Source: Pelagibacterium lentulum
Lineage (GTDB): Bacteria; Pseudomonadota; Alphaproteobacteria; Rhizobiales; Devosiaceae
NCBI RefSeq assembly: GCF_003992625.1
Contig: NZ_RZMW01000022.1
Location: 1-64,000, forward strand
DNA: 64,000 nucleotides
Direction of reading: 5' to 3'
Shown: positions 44,753-55,047 of the stretch, piece after piece
Numbering within the stretch: position 1 is the stretch's first letter
Layout: the number at the start of each line of letters is the position of its first letter
The notes under the pieces: generated by a model
The model's input: the letters and a program-made list of their open reading frames with translations, nothing else
The model's database searches: none
What the model was told of the DNA's origin: nothing
Position numbers and translations under genes: made by a program

Positions 44753-44779
44753 AAATGGCTGCCCATGTCGTGGAGGACG

Positions 44780-47191
44780 ATGGCCGCCATTAGGGAGACG
44801 ACTTTGGACTATATTCTTTCGCGCTCGGAGCATGCCGACGCAGCCCGTCATCATTGGCAAGCCAAGATGGTACGCCCGCAAAGCGATGGAGGTGTCGGCA
44901 CGCCTGCATCTTTCGTGCGTAAGTCATTTCGGGTCGATCATGTCGGAGGTTCGGAAACGCTCCGGATCAGCGCGTTGGGGCTCTATCGTTGTTTTATCAA
45001 CGGTCAGCGCGTCGGCAATGATCTATTGACTCCCGGCTGGACCAATTACGACAAGCGGCTTTCCTATCAGACCTACCAGGTCGGCGACCTTTTGGCAGTC
45101 GGTGAAAACAGCATTGAAATCTGGCTCGCCGATGGCTGGTATCGCTCGCAGATGATGTGGGGACAAAATCCAATCCTCAATTGCTGGGGCGACAAGATTG
45201 CGGCGATTGCGGAGTTGCGCCGCGAGGCAGAAAGCGGAGCCGACCTTCTGCTCGCCACCGATCAGACCTGGTCAAGCGGACATTTGCCCATACAAAGATC
45301 GGGCATCTATTTCGGGGAAATCTATGATGCACGGCACGAAAAACTCAGTGACAGTGCCGGTGTTACGCCGCTCGATTTCAACCACGATGTGCTGATCGCC
45401 CATGAAACTCAGCCGGTACGCGAACTTGAACCTTTGCAGGTCGTGCGAAAATGGCAGGATGAAGAGGGGCGGCTGCTTTATGATTTCGGCCAGAACTCAG
45501 GCGGTTATGTTGCATTAATCGTTTCGGGTGAGGTCGGTACGCGCATCATCGTTGAGCATTCGGAAATTTTGGATGCGGACGGCAAATTTGAAAATACAAA
45601 TTACCGGACGGCCGAAGCGCGACTTGAATATGTCCTTAAAGGTGAGGCCGAGGAGCATTATCGCCCGACCTTTACATTCCAGGGCTTTCGTTATGCGCGC
45701 GTGACGATCGTGGGCAGCGCTGAGATCAGAAATATTGTTTCGATCCCGATAAGTTCGGTCTATCCGCGCAAAGGCACGTTTGCCTCAGGGCACCAGCTTG
45801 TTAACCGGCTGGTCGAAAATACATTCTGGTCCCAGCGCGCCAATTTTATCGAAGTGCCCACCGACTGCCCTCAACGTGATGAGCGGCTGGGATGGACAGG
45901 CGACGCACAGGTCTTTGCGCCGACGGCGTGCTATCTCCACGATAGCCATGATTTCCTGCGCAAATGGATCCGCGACGTCATTGCCGATCAGCGCGAAGAT
46001 GGTGCAATCCCCCATGTTTCCCCGGATCCAACCCGGCTGCATCCTGAGCATTTCGCGGGCTTTTATGGCTCGACAGGTTGGGGGGATGCGATCGCAATCG
46101 TTCCCTGGACCCTTTACCTGCACTATGGCGATCGCGAGATTTTGGAGCAAGCTCTGCCCGCGATGATAAAGTGGGTTGATTTCGTCTGGTCGATCAGTGA
46201 TGGACCGATCGTATCGCCGCCTCGTCAATGGGGTTCGCGGGGCTTTAGCTTTGGGGACTGGCTGCAGCCCAAGGGGCCGAGCGCCAAGCCACTGCCAACA
46301 ATTGGCGATGACGCGGCCGCAACGATCTATCTTTATATCTCGGCTTCGCTGGTTGCCCGTATTGCCAGAATTCTGGGTGAGCCCGAAACCGCAATACGAC
46401 TGGAAAAAATGGCGGAAGCGGTCAAGCAAGCCTTCGCCAGCGAGTTCATTACGCCCTCTGGCCGCCTCGCCTATGACGATCAGACATCCTATGCGCTGGC
46501 CATCCTGCATGACCTTATTCCCGCCGACAAGCTCGAGGCCGCGCGCGGCCACTTTCGCAACACGATTGCGCGCGCCGAAGGCCGGATCGGCACAGGGTTC
46601 ATCGGTACGCCAGCGCTTTTACCTGCGCTGATCAAGCTTGGCGAAACCGGCCTGGCGCAACAGTTGTTCCTCCAGGAAGAAGTGCCGGGCTGGCTTTATC
46701 AGGTAAAGAATGGCGCCACCACCATCTGGGAGCGCTGGGACGCCATCCAGGCCGATGGCACAATCTTTGACCCGCAGATGAATTCTTACAACCACTATGC
46801 CTATGGCGCTGTGTGCCAATGGTTGTTTGAAGCGGTTGCCGGCCTTCGGCCCGACGCTGATGCGCCCGGCTTTGATAAGATCATCTTCGAGCCTGTGATT
46901 TTGCCGCAATTGAACCCGGTTAGCGCCTGCCATGAAAGCGTTGCTGGTCCAGTCAGGGCCGGTTGGCGGATCGAAGGCGGGCGCGTGATCTACGAAATCG
47001 AAATACCGGAGGGCAGACAAGGCGAATTGCGCCTTGGCGCCGAATATACCGATTGCATCATTGATGGGAAGTCTGCGGCCGATGCGCGCTGTGTTGCGCT
47101 CTCGCATGGCGTGCACGTGATCAGCTTTGCAATGACACCTTTACGTCCGGGACTGCCCGAAACCGTCAAATCAACGGCGCGGACGCCCTGA
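44780..47191 (+). CDS. GH78 alpha-L-rhamnosidase
   Basis: From the ATG at 44780 (TGGAGGAC directly upstream; the open frame starts at 44747) it is 803 residues. The N-terminal beta domains contain TPGWTNYDKRLSYQTYQV. The catalytic (alpha/alpha)6 domain has PTDCPQRDERLGWTGDAQVF, whose Asp and Glu include the general acid. The distal ERWDAIQADGTIF and SYNHYAYGAVCQWLF include the second carboxylate region. It releases rhamnose from rhamnogalacturonan or glycosides. No signal peptide, so cytoplasmic. The importer genes follow on the same strand. Confidence 0.9.
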   Translation: MAAIRETTLDYILSRSEHADAARHHWQAKMVRPQSDGGVGTPASFVRKSFRVDHVGGSETLRISALGLYRCFINGQRVGNDLLTPGWTNYDKRLSYQTYQVGDLLAVGENSIEIWLADGWYRSQMMWGQNPILNCWGDKIAAIAELRREAESGADLLLATDQTWSSGHLPIQRSGIYFGEIYDARHEKLSDSAGVTPLDFNHDVLIAHETQPVRELEPLQVVRKWQDEEGRLLYDFGQNSGGYVALIVSGEVGTRIIVEHSEILDADGKFENTNYRTAEARLEYVLKGEAEEHYRPTFTFQGFRYARVTIVGSAEIRNIVSIPISSVYPRKGTFASGHQLVNRLVENTFWSQRANFIEVPTDCPQRDERLGWTGDAQVFAPTACYLHDSHDFLRKWIRDVIADQREDGAIPHVSPDPTRLHPEHFAGFYGSTGWGDAIAIVPWTLYLHYGDREILEQALPAMIKWVDFVWSISDGPIVSPPRQWGSRGFSFGDWLQPKGPSAKPLPTIGDDAAATIYLYISASLVARIARILGEPETAIRLEKMAEAVKQAFASEFITPSGRLAYDDQTSYALAILHDLIPADKLEAARGHFRNTIARAEGRIGTGFIGTPALLPALIKLGETGLAQQLFLQEEVPGWLYQVKNGATTIWERWDAIQADGTIFDPQMNSYNHYAYGAVCQWLFEAVAGLRPDADAPGFDKIIFEPVILPQLNPVSACHESVAGPVRAGWRIEGGRVIYEIEIPEGRQGELRLGAEYTDCIIDGKSAADARCVALSHGVHVISFAMTPLRPGLPETVKSTARTP

Positions 47192-47248
47192 ACGGATTTA
47201 ATGGTAACCCTTGGCAATCGTGCCGGGGCCAGACTGGGAGGACTACTG

Positions 47249-48538
47249 ATGAATACCAAAACCGCGCGACACCTGATGGTCGGCAGCGCTGTCTCGGCAC
47301 TCATGTTGACGAGCACCGCTGTGCAGGCCCAGACAGTCAACCTCACGATGCTGGTGGATAATGCCAGCCACACCGTGGCGATTTCCGAGGCGCTTGTTGC
47401 CGCTTTTGAAGCGGACAATCCAGATATCAGTATCGACATCGAAACGCGTCCAGGTGGCGGCGAAGGAGATAATATCGTCAAGACGCGGCTCGCGACCGGC
47501 CAGATGACGGACATTTTCTGGTATAATTCGGGGTCGCTGCTACAGGCGCTCAATCCAGCTCAGACGCTTATCGACCTCAGCGATGAGCCATACATGGACG
47601 ACATCGCGGACAGCTTCAAACAGGTCGTAAGCGTGGGCGAGGAGATCTTCGGCGTGCCGACCCGTCCTGCCGAAGCAGGTGGTATATTTTACAACCGCGC
47701 TATCTATGACGAACTCGGGCTTGAGATTCCTTTGACCTGGGACGCATTCATGGCCAATAACGAAGCTATTGCGGCGGCGGGTCATACCCCTGTTATCCAG
47801 ACCTATCGCGATACGTGGACAAGTCAGCTTTTTGTTCTGGCAGACTTCTACAACGTGCTTGCTCAAGAGCCCGACTGGGCCGAGCGCTATACCAATAATG
47901 AGGCCAAATACGCGACCAGCGCGATTGCCTTGCGCGGCTTTGAAAAGCTCGCGGAAGTCCATGATGCAGGCTTTCTCAATGCCGACTTCGGTGCAGCTGG
48001 CTATGAAGATGGCTTGCGCATGGTCGTTGAAGGCGAAGGCGCGCATTATCCCATGATTACGTTCGCCATTCCGGCGATTTCCGACACTTTTGGTGATGCC
48101 ATTGAAAATGTGGGCTTTTTCGCCCAGCCAGGCGATAGTGCCGAGGAAAACGGTCTGACCGTATGGATGCCGGCTGCACTCTACATTCCGCAAACCACAT
48201 CGGATGAGGAGGCCGCAAGGCGGTTCCTGGCCTTTGTTGCCAGCCCGGAGGGCTGTGCAGTGCAGAACGAGGCCGTCGCGGTCAATGGCCCCTATCTCAT
48301 CAATGGCTGCGAATTGCCCGAAGACGTAGCCGGGGTTGTCCGTGATTTGCTTCCCTATTTCGAGGAAGGCGGCAACAATGCGCCAGCCCTTGAATTTCTT
48401 TCGCCGATCAAGGGCCCCCTGCTTGAGCAGTTGACGGTGGAAGTGGGCTCGGGCATTCGCCCGCCCCAAGACGCTGCGGCGCTCTACGATCAGGATGTTG
48501 TGCGTCAGGCTCAGCAGCTTGGTCTTGACGGCTGGTAA
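47249..48538 (+). CDS. Sugar ABC substrate-binding protein (family 1)
   Basis: A 429-residue periplasmic protein with a signal peptide (about 1-28, ending AVQAQ). The SBP_bac_1 fold follows, with VNLTMLVDNASHTVAISEAL and RPGGGEGDNIVKTRLATGQM. GGGAGGAC precedes the ATG. It is the first gene of an importer set after the rhamnosidase. Context suggests a rhamnose-containing oligosaccharide or rhamnoside as ligand (inference). Confidence 0.87.
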   Translation: MNTKTARHLMVGSAVSALMLTSTAVQAQTVNLTMLVDNASHTVAISEALVAAFEADNPDISIDIETRPGGGEGDNIVKTRLATGQMTDIFWYNSGSLLQALNPAQTLIDLSDEPYMDDIADSFKQVVSVGEEIFGVPTRPAEAGGIFYNRAIYDELGLEIPLTWDAFMANNEAIAAAGHTPVIQTYRDTWTSQLFVLADFYNVLAQEPDWAERYTNNEAKYATSAIALRGFEKLAEVHDAGFLNADFGAAGYEDGLRMVVEGEGAHYPMITFAIPAISDTFGDAIENVGFFAQPGDSAEENGLTVWMPAALYIPQTTSDEEAARRFLAFVASPEGCAVQNEAVAVNGPYLINGCELPEDVAGVVRDLLPYFEEGGNNAPALEFLSPIKGPLLEQLTVEVGSGIRPPQDAAALYDQDVVRQAQQLGLDGW

Positions 48539-48614
48539 GCCTCCCTTTGCCAGCAAAGCGCGGCCTCGGCTTATCGCCGGGGTCGCCGTCATCCCAAATG
48601 AGAGGGAAGCCGGT

Positions 48615-49526
48615 ATGATGGCCATGAGCTCAAGCGCAACTGCATCAAACGCGCCGCTTACCAAGCGGCAACGCACAAGTCCTTATCCGACATGGTTTTT
48701 CCTGCCGGCTGCTATCATCTATGGGGTACTGTTCCTCTTCCCGACTTTTTCGTCGATCTATTTCAGCCTGACGCGCTGGACGCTGTTTGACTCGACCTTT
48801 ATCGGGTTGGACAATTTTGCCCAGTTCTTCCGTGAGCCCTTTCTAATTCAGGGCGTGATCAACACCATCATCTTTGCGTTGGTCACCTGCACGCTCAAGG
48901 TGGTGTTTGGGCTGGGGCTGGCCGTGCTCTTGACCTCGGACATAAGGATGCGAGCGCTGCTGCGTTCGATTGTCTTTTTCCCTGTGCTTGTAAGTGCCGT
49001 CGGCGTTGGCATCGCCTTTACGGCCATGATGCACCCCACGCGCGGCATCATCAATATTGCGCTCGATCTTGTAGGGATTTCCGGTCCTGGTTGGCTCACA
49101 AATCCGGCGCTTGCGATCTATTCGGTTGCCCTAGTTGAGGTCTGGCGCGGAGTGGGGCTGGCGACCGTGATCTTCATTGCCGGTATCATGTCCATTCCGC
49201 AGGATTATTACGAGGCCGCGCGTATCGATGGTGCATCGGCCTGGGAGCGGTTTTGCTATATCACCCTGCCGCTAAGCCGACCTGCGACCGTGACTGTCAT
49301 CATCCTCAGCTTCATTCATGGATTGCGCAATTTTGAACTTGTCTGGGCTATGACCCGAGGTGGACCGGGCTTTGCGTCCGATGTTCTGGCGTCTGTCATC
49401 TACAAGCAATATCAGGCCGGGTTCTACGGACTTTCGACGGCAGGCAATGTGGTGCTGTTCGTTCTGATCGCACTGATGGCCATTCCGCTTTATATTTATC
49501 TCAATCGCCGGGAGGGCCACCAATGA
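48615..49526 (+). CDS. Sugar ABC permease (MalF/UgpA type)
   Basis: A 303-residue permease with six helices and the coupling motif EAARIDGASAWERFCYITLP. Three in-frame ATGs (48615, 48618, 48624) follow an AGGGAAG site, so the exact start is uncertain by a few residues. It overlaps the next permease by four bases. Forms half of the channel for the 47249 binding protein. Confidence 0.86.
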   Translation: MMAMSSSATASNAPLTKRQRTSPYPTWFFLPAAIIYGVLFLFPTFSSIYFSLTRWTLFDSTFIGLDNFAQFFREPFLIQGVINTIIFALVTCTLKVVFGLGLAVLLTSDIRMRALLRSIVFFPVLVSAVGVGIAFTAMMHPTRGIINIALDLVGISGPGWLTNPALAIYSVALVEVWRGVGLATVIFIAGIMSIPQDYYEAARIDGASAWERFCYITLPLSRPATVTVIILSFIHGLRNFELVWAMTRGGPGFASDVLASVIYKQYQAGFYGLSTAGNVVLFVLIALMAIPLYIYLNRREGHQ

Positions 49527-50350
49527 TTGCCCTGCGCCGCTACGGATTGACTGTGATTGCCGTGTTTTCAACGGTTATCATATTCATCGTCCCTTTCCTT
49601 TTCATCGTGTTGACCGCGATCAAGGATCGAACCGAGGCCGCGCGCCTTGATTTTTCATGGCCGACGAACTTTCCGGTCTGGGAAAATTTCTGGACTGTAA
49701 TTTCCACCCGCAACTTCATGCTGGTTACGGCCTATATCAACTCCACGCTGATTACGGTGGGCGCGGTCACATTGCTGGTGATCCTCGCGGCAATGGTTGG
49801 CTATGTACGTCAGCGGCGGAAAGGCTGGTGGAACGGACTTGTCGATTTTCTGGTGCTGGCAGGTTTGATGATGCCGCCCGCAGTGGTGCCCACGATCTGG
49901 CTGCTCCAGGAAATCGGGCTATTTGCAACACTGCATGGCATGGTCTTTATCCAGGTCGCCTACAATCTTTCCTTCTGTATCATCCTTTATCGCGCCTTCA
50001 TTGCCACCATTCCACGCGAACTGGATGAAGCCGCGATCATTGATGGCGCCCGTCCGCTCGATGTGTTTTTCCGGGTCATTCTGCCGTTGCTCAAACCGGT
50101 AACGGTGACTGTAATCGTTGTACAATCGGTCACGATCTTCAATGATTTCGTAAATCCGCTCTATTACCTTCCAGGCAATCAGAACGTCACTGTGCAGCTC
50201 ACGCTTTACAATTTCCAGAGCCAGTTCAGCACGGCATACAACCTGTTGTTCATGAATATTTTGCTCGTAACCATCCCGCCACTCATTGTCTTCCTGTTCT
50301 ACAACCGCCAGATAGTTGCAGGCATGACAGCAGGTGCGGTTAAAGGCTAA
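49523..50350 (+). CDS. Sugar ABC permease (MalG/UgpE type)
   Basis: A 275-residue permease with six helices and the coupling motif [20 protein letters not shown]. It starts within the end of the previous permease (four-base overlap) and has a GGAGGG site. It is followed after 22 bases by the ATPase gene. Confidence 0.87.
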   Translation: MIALRRYGLTVIAVFSTVIIFIVPFLFIVLTAIKDRTEAARLDFSWPTNFPVWENFWTVISTRNFMLVTAYINSTLITVGAVTLLVILAAMVGYVRQRRKGWWNGLVDFLVLAGLMMPPAVVPTIWLLQEIGLFATLHGMVFIQVAYNLSFCIILYRAFIATIPRELDEAAIIDGARPLDVFFRVILPLLKPVTVTVIVVQSVTIFNDFVNPLYYLPGNQNVTVQLTLYNFQSQFSTAYNLLFMNILLVTIPPLIVFLFYNRQIVAGMTAGAVKG

Positions 50351-50372
50351 CAACGAAAAACGACGGACAATA

Positions 50373-51479
50373 ATGGCAGATCTAGCACTTAAATCGATCC
50401 ACAAGAGCTACGGCTCGGTCGAGGTCATCAAGGGCATCGACCTTGACATCGGCCATGGGGAATTCGTCGTCTTTGTAGGGCCTTCCGGCTGTGGGAAGTC
50501 GACGCTTCTGCGCATGATCGCAGGGCTTGAGGAGATCACATCCGGAGAGCTCTATATCGGCGAAAAGTTATGCAACAACATGGAGCCACGCGACCGTGGC
50601 ATCGCCATGGTGTTTCAGTCCTATGCGCTTTATCCGCACATGTCGGTCTATGATAATGTAGGGTTTGGGCTCAAACTTGCCAAGGCGCCCAAGGAGGAAC
50701 GCGATCGCAAAATCCGCGAGGCGGCCCGCATTCTTCAAATGGAGCACCTGCTTGAACGCCGCCCCAGCCAGCTATCTGGCGGACAGCGCCAGCGTGTAGC
50801 GATCGGTCGGGCAATTGTGCGCGAGCCCGAAGTGTTTTTGTTTGACGAGCCGCTCTCCAATCTTGACGCAGCGCTCAGGGTGGATATGCGCATGGAGCTT
50901 TCAAAGCTGCATCAACAACTCGGCGCGACAATGATTTATGTCACACACGATCAGGTCGAGGCCATGACCCTGGCTGACAAGATTGTTGTGCTCAACAATG
51001 GAGAAGTGCAGCAGACTGGCGCCCCGATTGATCTTTATAAAAACCCGGCCAATCTTTTTGTAGCTGGTTTTATCGGTTCGCCGAAAATGAACCTTTCGCC
51101 GGTCATAGCCGGTGAGGTCTCCGGCAGCCGCATAGCCTTGGGCGGTGAAGGGCTGGAACAATTATCCTATGCATTTGATGGTCATAGACAAAAGCCGGGC
51201 GATCGCCTTACGCTGGGGATCAGGCCACACGCTCTCAAGATTTCCGAGACGGGACCGGTCAAGGGCAAGGTTGATCTTGTCGAACGGCTTGGCAATGAAA
51301 CCATCATCAATTTCCGCCTTGGAAATGGCGAGCAATGGCTGGCCGTCGTTGACGGTGACGCGCCGATTGGACGTGGGGGCGCTGTTGCGTTTTCGGTAGC
51401 GGAAAGCGATATCATGCTTTTCGATGAAAACGGCGAAAATGTCAGGTGTTTGGTGTCGGCAGTCGATGGGGAGATTTAA
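50373..51479 (+). CDS. Sugar ABC ATPase (UgpC/MsmK type)
   Basis: A 368-residue ATPase with a standard Walker [10 protein letters not shown], signature [15 protein letters not shown], Walker [13 protein letters not shown] and a C-terminal MalK-like regulatory domain. It completes the rhamnosidase-linked importer and is the last gene of that operon. The ATG at 50373 follows a weak site. Confidence 0.88.
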   Translation: MADLALKSIHKSYGSVEVIKGIDLDIGHGEFVVFVGPSGCGKSTLLRMIAGLEEITSGELYIGEKLCNNMEPRDRGIAMVFQSYALYPHMSVYDNVGFGLKLAKAPKEERDRKIREAARILQMEHLLERRPSQLSGGQRQRVAIGRAIVREPEVFLFDEPLSNLDAALRVDMRMELSKLHQQLGATMIYVTHDQVEAMTLADKIVVLNNGEVQQTGAPIDLYKNPANLFVAGFIGSPKMNLSPVIAGEVSGSRIALGGEGLEQLSYAFDGHRQKPGDRLTLGIRPHALKISETGPVKGKVDLVERLGNETIINFRLGNGEQWLAVVDGDAPIGRGGAVAFSVAESDIMLFDENGENVRCLVSAVDGEI

Positions 51480-52079
51480 GGGGCAGATTGTTGACTTCCA
51501 TTGAACGCTGAACCGGTATTTTCGGCAAGAGCTGGCTCGATGCCTGGGTATTGGCACACGGGCCGGCGCATTGACAACCGACCGCGAGCCGACGCAAATG
51601 TCGGCTCTAAATCCTGCTGCCCTGTCGTTCGCAGTTCGGGCAAATTCCCCAGGATCGGCACCGATCGCAGCCGAATGTACACGCAATCCCCGATAACTCC
51701 TAAATCATCGACTGCAAAGCCAAAAGGCGCGACGTCGGCAAATATAAGCCAGAGCCAAATCTCAGTCGAACGTATGGCCCGCCCTGTTCGCAAGTAGTTT
51801 TTAGATTCCTGTACGGTTGGCTTCAACGTATCCGGTCTCACGGTCGCGCCGTGGCCAAGATGGATATCCGCACATCCAAAACCTCAATAATCAACACGGT
51901 TTCAATGAACCGTTTCCACTGCTGAACTTTCCGAACTCCGATCAACTGCACCCGAAGGGCCGGAATAGGAAGGCGGCCGGGAGAAGCTTTCTTGGTCCGC
52001 GAAGAATGGGCGCGCGGCGTTCAGGGGAAGTTGACAGAATCCCACTTGCGGCAAAGTGAAAGCAAGGCTAAGATTTTCC
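51480..52079. other. 600-base gap without a recognised gene
   Basis: I find no gene in this stretch. A minus-strand frame of 121 codons (51476-51841) has no motif I recognise and partly overlaps the end of the ATPase gene. A small inverted repeat ACGGTT / AACCGT lies at about 51897-51914. The promoter of the following gntR operon should be in its right part. Confidence 0.45.
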
Positions 52080-52100
52080 TTGGTCCTATTGTTGGACCAA
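52080..52100. promoter_or_regulatory. Probable GntR operator of the TRAP operon
   Basis: TTGGTCC (52080-52086) and GGACCAA (52094-52100) are a perfect inverted repeat with a 7-base spacer. It ends 17 bases before the gntR ATG and abuts the ribosome site GGGAGG, well placed for autorepression of the whole operon. Confidence 0.7.
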
Positions 52101-52117
52101 AGGGAGGAAATTGCAAA

Positions 52118-52828
52118 ATGAGCCGGGTAAGCGCCGTTAAAAGCGTTGTCGATGCGCTTAAGGCCGAGATCCTGGCGGCTTATAAGCCTGGCGATTTCCT
52201 GCCCAATGAGCGGCTGTTCGCAGAAAAGTTCGAGGTCAGCCGCAACACCGTTCGTGAGGCACTGGTTTATCTCGAAGCCTACGGCATCGTTGAAAAAACC
52301 CAGCGTGGTCCAAAGGTCACTCAGCCTAATTTCGGCATCGCCTTTCACGTCCTTGAGTCCATGTTTGATCGGAGCCTCGAAACATGTCGTGACATCATAA
52401 AGTTCAGGCGCTTGATTGAGATAGGCACGCTGCCCGATGTGATCGAGAAAATTACTGATGAAGAAATCGACCGGCTGGAGGTGACCGTTGCGCGGATGGC
52501 CAAAGCGTTGACGATCCGCGAGGCGGCAGAAGCCGACTACACCTTCCACATGATCATGGTTGAAGCGTCTGGCAACGCGGTCGTGCGCCAACTCTATCGC
52601 GTGCTTGCCGAAACGATTGTCTTTTACATGGAAATTGGCAAGGCCGTGCCCCGGCATGACAAGACAATAGTCGCCGGTCACGGCAGGATTGTCGAAGCAT
52701 TGCGCAAACGCGACTATGCCGAACTGCTCTCGGCCGCCGACGGCCATTACGATTATTCCGAAGGCGTTCTCAATGAGACGATCGCGGAAAACAGCCCAGA
52801 AACACCTCTCAGTCGGAAAGAAGGCTAA
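52118..52828 (+). CDS. GntR-family (FadR/FCD) regulator
   Basis: From the ATG at 52118 (GGGAGGAAATT upstream) it is 236 residues. The HTH contains YKPGDFLPNERLFAEKFEVS and RNTVREALVYLEAYGIV; the FCD domain follows with ADYTFHMIMVEAS and a late HGRIVEALRKRDYAE, holding the probable metal-binding histidines. The open frame upstream of 52118 crosses the operator. It overlaps the alcohol dehydrogenase gene by one base and leads the operon. The ligand is probably a sugar acid or its keto-deoxy product. Confidence 0.88.
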   Translation: MSRVSAVKSVVDALKAEILAAYKPGDFLPNERLFAEKFEVSRNTVREALVYLEAYGIVEKTQRGPKVTQPNFGIAFHVLESMFDRSLETCRDIIKFRRLIEIGTLPDVIEKITDEEIDRLEVTVARMAKALTIREAAEADYTFHMIMVEASGNAVVRQLYRVLAETIVFYMEIGKAVPRHDKTIVAGHGRIVEALRKRDYAELLSAADGHYDYSEGVLNETIAENSPETPLSRKEG

Positions 52829-53847
52829 TGCAGGTTCTCCGGATCGAAGCGGAAAATATAGCGCGACTTGCTAATGTCAAAGCACCTACGCCCAAGTTGG
52901 GTGAGGCCCTTGTTGCCATTAGATATGTGGGGCTCTGTGGCAGCGATCTTAATACGTTTAGAGGCCTTAATCCTCTCGTCGAATTGCCGCGCATTCCTGG
53001 CCACGAAATCAGTGGAATCGTTGAGGCTGTTGGCCCCAACACCACCGGCAACATTAAGCCGGGCCAGCGCGTTACAATTGTGCCCTATACCCATTGCGGA
53101 CAATGTTCTGCGTGTCTCAAGGGGCGCTTCAACGCCTGCCGATACAACAAGACGCTCGGCGTGCAGCAGGATGGCGGCCTCGCAGAAAAGATCGTGGTGC
53201 CTGTCGAAAAACTCATCGTCAATGACACGCTTGATCCGCGCCACCTGGCATTGGTCGAGCCGCTATCGGTCGGGTTTCATGCTGTGGATCGCGGCTCGGT
53301 AACCAAAGAGGATACGGTTGTCGTCATTGGCTGCGGCATGATCGGGATCGGCGCTGTTATCGGAGCGGTTGCCCGCGGCGCCAAAGTTATTGCAATCGAT
53401 GTCCAGGCATCCAAGGCCAAGTTCGCAAAGCGCCTTGGCGCGAGCGCATCGATTGCAGCGCAATCGGAAGATGTGGCCCAGCGCATTGATGAATTGACTG
53501 GCGGCCATGGAGCCGATGTCGTGATCGAAGCGGTCGGACTGCCCATCACATTTACCCAGGCAATCGATTTTGCGGGCTACGCCGGACGCGTGGTCTATGT
53601 GGGCTACTCAAAGGCCCCGGTTGCCTATGAGACCCGCTTCTTCAACCTCAAGGAGCTTGACATTCTGGGTTCGCGCAATGCGACGCGCGCCGATTTCGAA
53701 GCGGTAATAGCCTATCTCGAACAGATGAAAGATGAGGCCGACGCTCTCATTACAAGAACTTTCGCCTTTTCTGATGCTGAACAAGCGTTGCCGTTTTGGG
53801 TAGAGCATCCCGACAGCCTCAAAGTCATGATCGAGGTCAGCTCGTGA
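52828..53847 (+). CDS. Zinc-dependent polyol/sugar-acid dehydrogenase
   Basis: Medium-chain dehydrogenase of 339 residues. Catalytic zinc ligands are Cys37 in VGLCGSDL and His-Glu in IPGHEISG; the structural zinc site is CGQCSACLKGRFNAC; the NAD turn is GCGMIGIGAV. It resembles sorbitol, threonine and L-galactonate dehydrogenases. As the second gene of a TRAP/UxaA/RraA operon it probably oxidises a hydroxyl of the imported acid (inference). Confidence 0.85.
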   Translation: MQVLRIEAENIARLANVKAPTPKLGEALVAIRYVGLCGSDLNTFRGLNPLVELPRIPGHEISGIVEAVGPNTTGNIKPGQRVTIVPYTHCGQCSACLKGRFNACRYNKTLGVQQDGGLAEKIVVPVEKLIVNDTLDPRHLALVEPLSVGFHAVDRGSVTKEDTVVVIGCGMIGIGAVIGAVARGAKVIAIDVQASKAKFAKRLGASASIAAQSEDVAQRIDELTGGHGADVVIEAVGLPITFTQAIDFAGYAGRVVYVGYSKAPVAYETRFFNLKELDILGSRNATRADFEAVIAYLEQMKDEADALITRTFAFSDAEQALPFWVEHPDSLKVMIEVSS

Positions 53848-53983
53848 GCGCCGGGCACGTCCATCTGACACCGCCGACTGCAAATTATGCAACTGGCCAA
53901 ACACCCATCGTCGACGGCGGTGGCGTGATCGGTTTTTAACCTGGATCGAAACGGTCCATTTATCCCCAAGGAGGAGTCAAAAA

Positions 53984-54961
53984 ATGAACAAACTCACTAC
54001 AGGCTTACTTGCTGCGGTCATGCTGTCTGTCAGTCCGTTGGCCGTTCAAGCCCAAGACGTCACCATTCGCGTCGCCTATGAGAATAACCCCGGCGAGCCA
54101 ACTGACCTTGTAATGCAATATTGGCAGGAGTTGATTGCTGAACGCTCCAATGGCGAGATCGCACTTGAGCTTTACCCCAGCTCCCAGCTTGGTTCAAAGA
54201 CTGACATCACCGATCAGGCGATCATGGGGCTTAACGTCATCACCATCACCGATGTCGGCTTTCTTGCAGAATATGAACCGGATCTGGGCATTCTTTATGG
54301 GCCGTACCTGACCGACGATCCGCAAAAACTCTTCGACATCTATGATGGCGAATGGTTCACGGAAATGAGTGAAAAGCTGCGCACCGAGCATGGCGTACGC
54401 ATTGTGTTGCCGAACCTTCTTTACGGGGTCCGCCATTTGATCTCAACACGCCCGGTACGTTCCCCCGAGGACATGCAGGGACTCAAGGTTCGCGTGCCAA
54501 ACAATATCATGCAGATCCGCGCTATCGAAGCCATGGGAGCAGTAGCAACACCAATGCCATTGGGTGACGTTTACACAGCCCTGGCCCAAGGCGTTATCGA
54601 TGCCGTCGAAAATCCTATTGCCGTGCTTTACGGGCAGCGCTTCCATGAAGAAGCAGATCATTTGAGCCTTATCGGCTATCTCACCAACACGGCCATGTTT
54701 GTTGGCGGTGAGGCCTTCTTCTCCACGCTCTCGGATGAACACATGCAGATTGTTGAAGAAACTGCATATGAAGCGGGGCTCTACAGTCAGGAGCTAATTA
54801 CCAACTTGGACAACGAAATGCTCGAGGAAATGGTTGCCGCCGGGGTCGAGGTCATCGAGGTCGATATAGCTCCATTCCAGGAACTGACTCGGTCCGTCTA
54901 CGAAGGTTTCCCGGAATGGTCTGAAGGTCTCTACGAGATGATCCAGGCCCAGCTTCAGTAA
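53984..54961 (+). CDS. dctP: TRAP transporter solute-binding protein DctP
   Basis: A 325-residue periplasmic protein with a signal peptide (about 1-23, ending AVQAQ). DctP motifs are LYPSSQLGSKTDITDQAIMG, the carboxylate-binding stretch GLKVRVPNNIMQIRAIEAMG, with its conserved arginine, and YTALAQGVIDAVENP. TRAP systems take up organic acids with a sodium gradient. AAGGAGGAG precedes the ATG. Confidence 0.9.
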   Translation: MNKLTTGLLAAVMLSVSPLAVQAQDVTIRVAYENNPGEPTDLVMQYWQELIAERSNGEIALELYPSSQLGSKTDITDQAIMGLNVITITDVGFLAEYEPDLGILYGPYLTDDPQKLFDIYDGEWFTEMSEKLRTEHGVRIVLPNLLYGVRHLISTRPVRSPEDMQGLKVRVPNNIMQIRAIEAMGAVATPMPLGDVYTALAQGVIDAVENPIAVLYGQRFHEEADHLSLIGYLTNTAMFVGGEAFFSTLSDEHMQIVEETAYEAGLYSQELITNLDNEMLEEMVAAGVEVIEVDIAPFQELTRSVYEGFPEWSEGLYEMIQAQLQ

Positions 54962-54980
54962 GCCAAACACAATCCTTCCA

Positions 54981-55004
54981 GGAGCGGCGGCTATCTGCCG
55001 CTCC
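54981..55004. terminator. Hairpin between dctP and dctQ
   Basis: GGAGCGGC (54981-54988) and GCCGCTCC (54997-55004) form a perfect 8-base stem with an 8-base loop and no T-run. Probably an mRNA-stabilising or attenuating hairpin that keeps dctP expression above that of the membrane subunits. Confidence 0.55.
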
Positions 55005-55047
55005 ACACATCCAACCAGCTTAGTGGCAGGTCCAGGGAAGAGTGGAC

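Noticed and set aside
51476-51841. 121-codon minus-strand frame after the ABC ATPase
   Set aside because: No motif and no ribosome site; it partly overlaps the ATPase gene end. Left as gap DNA.
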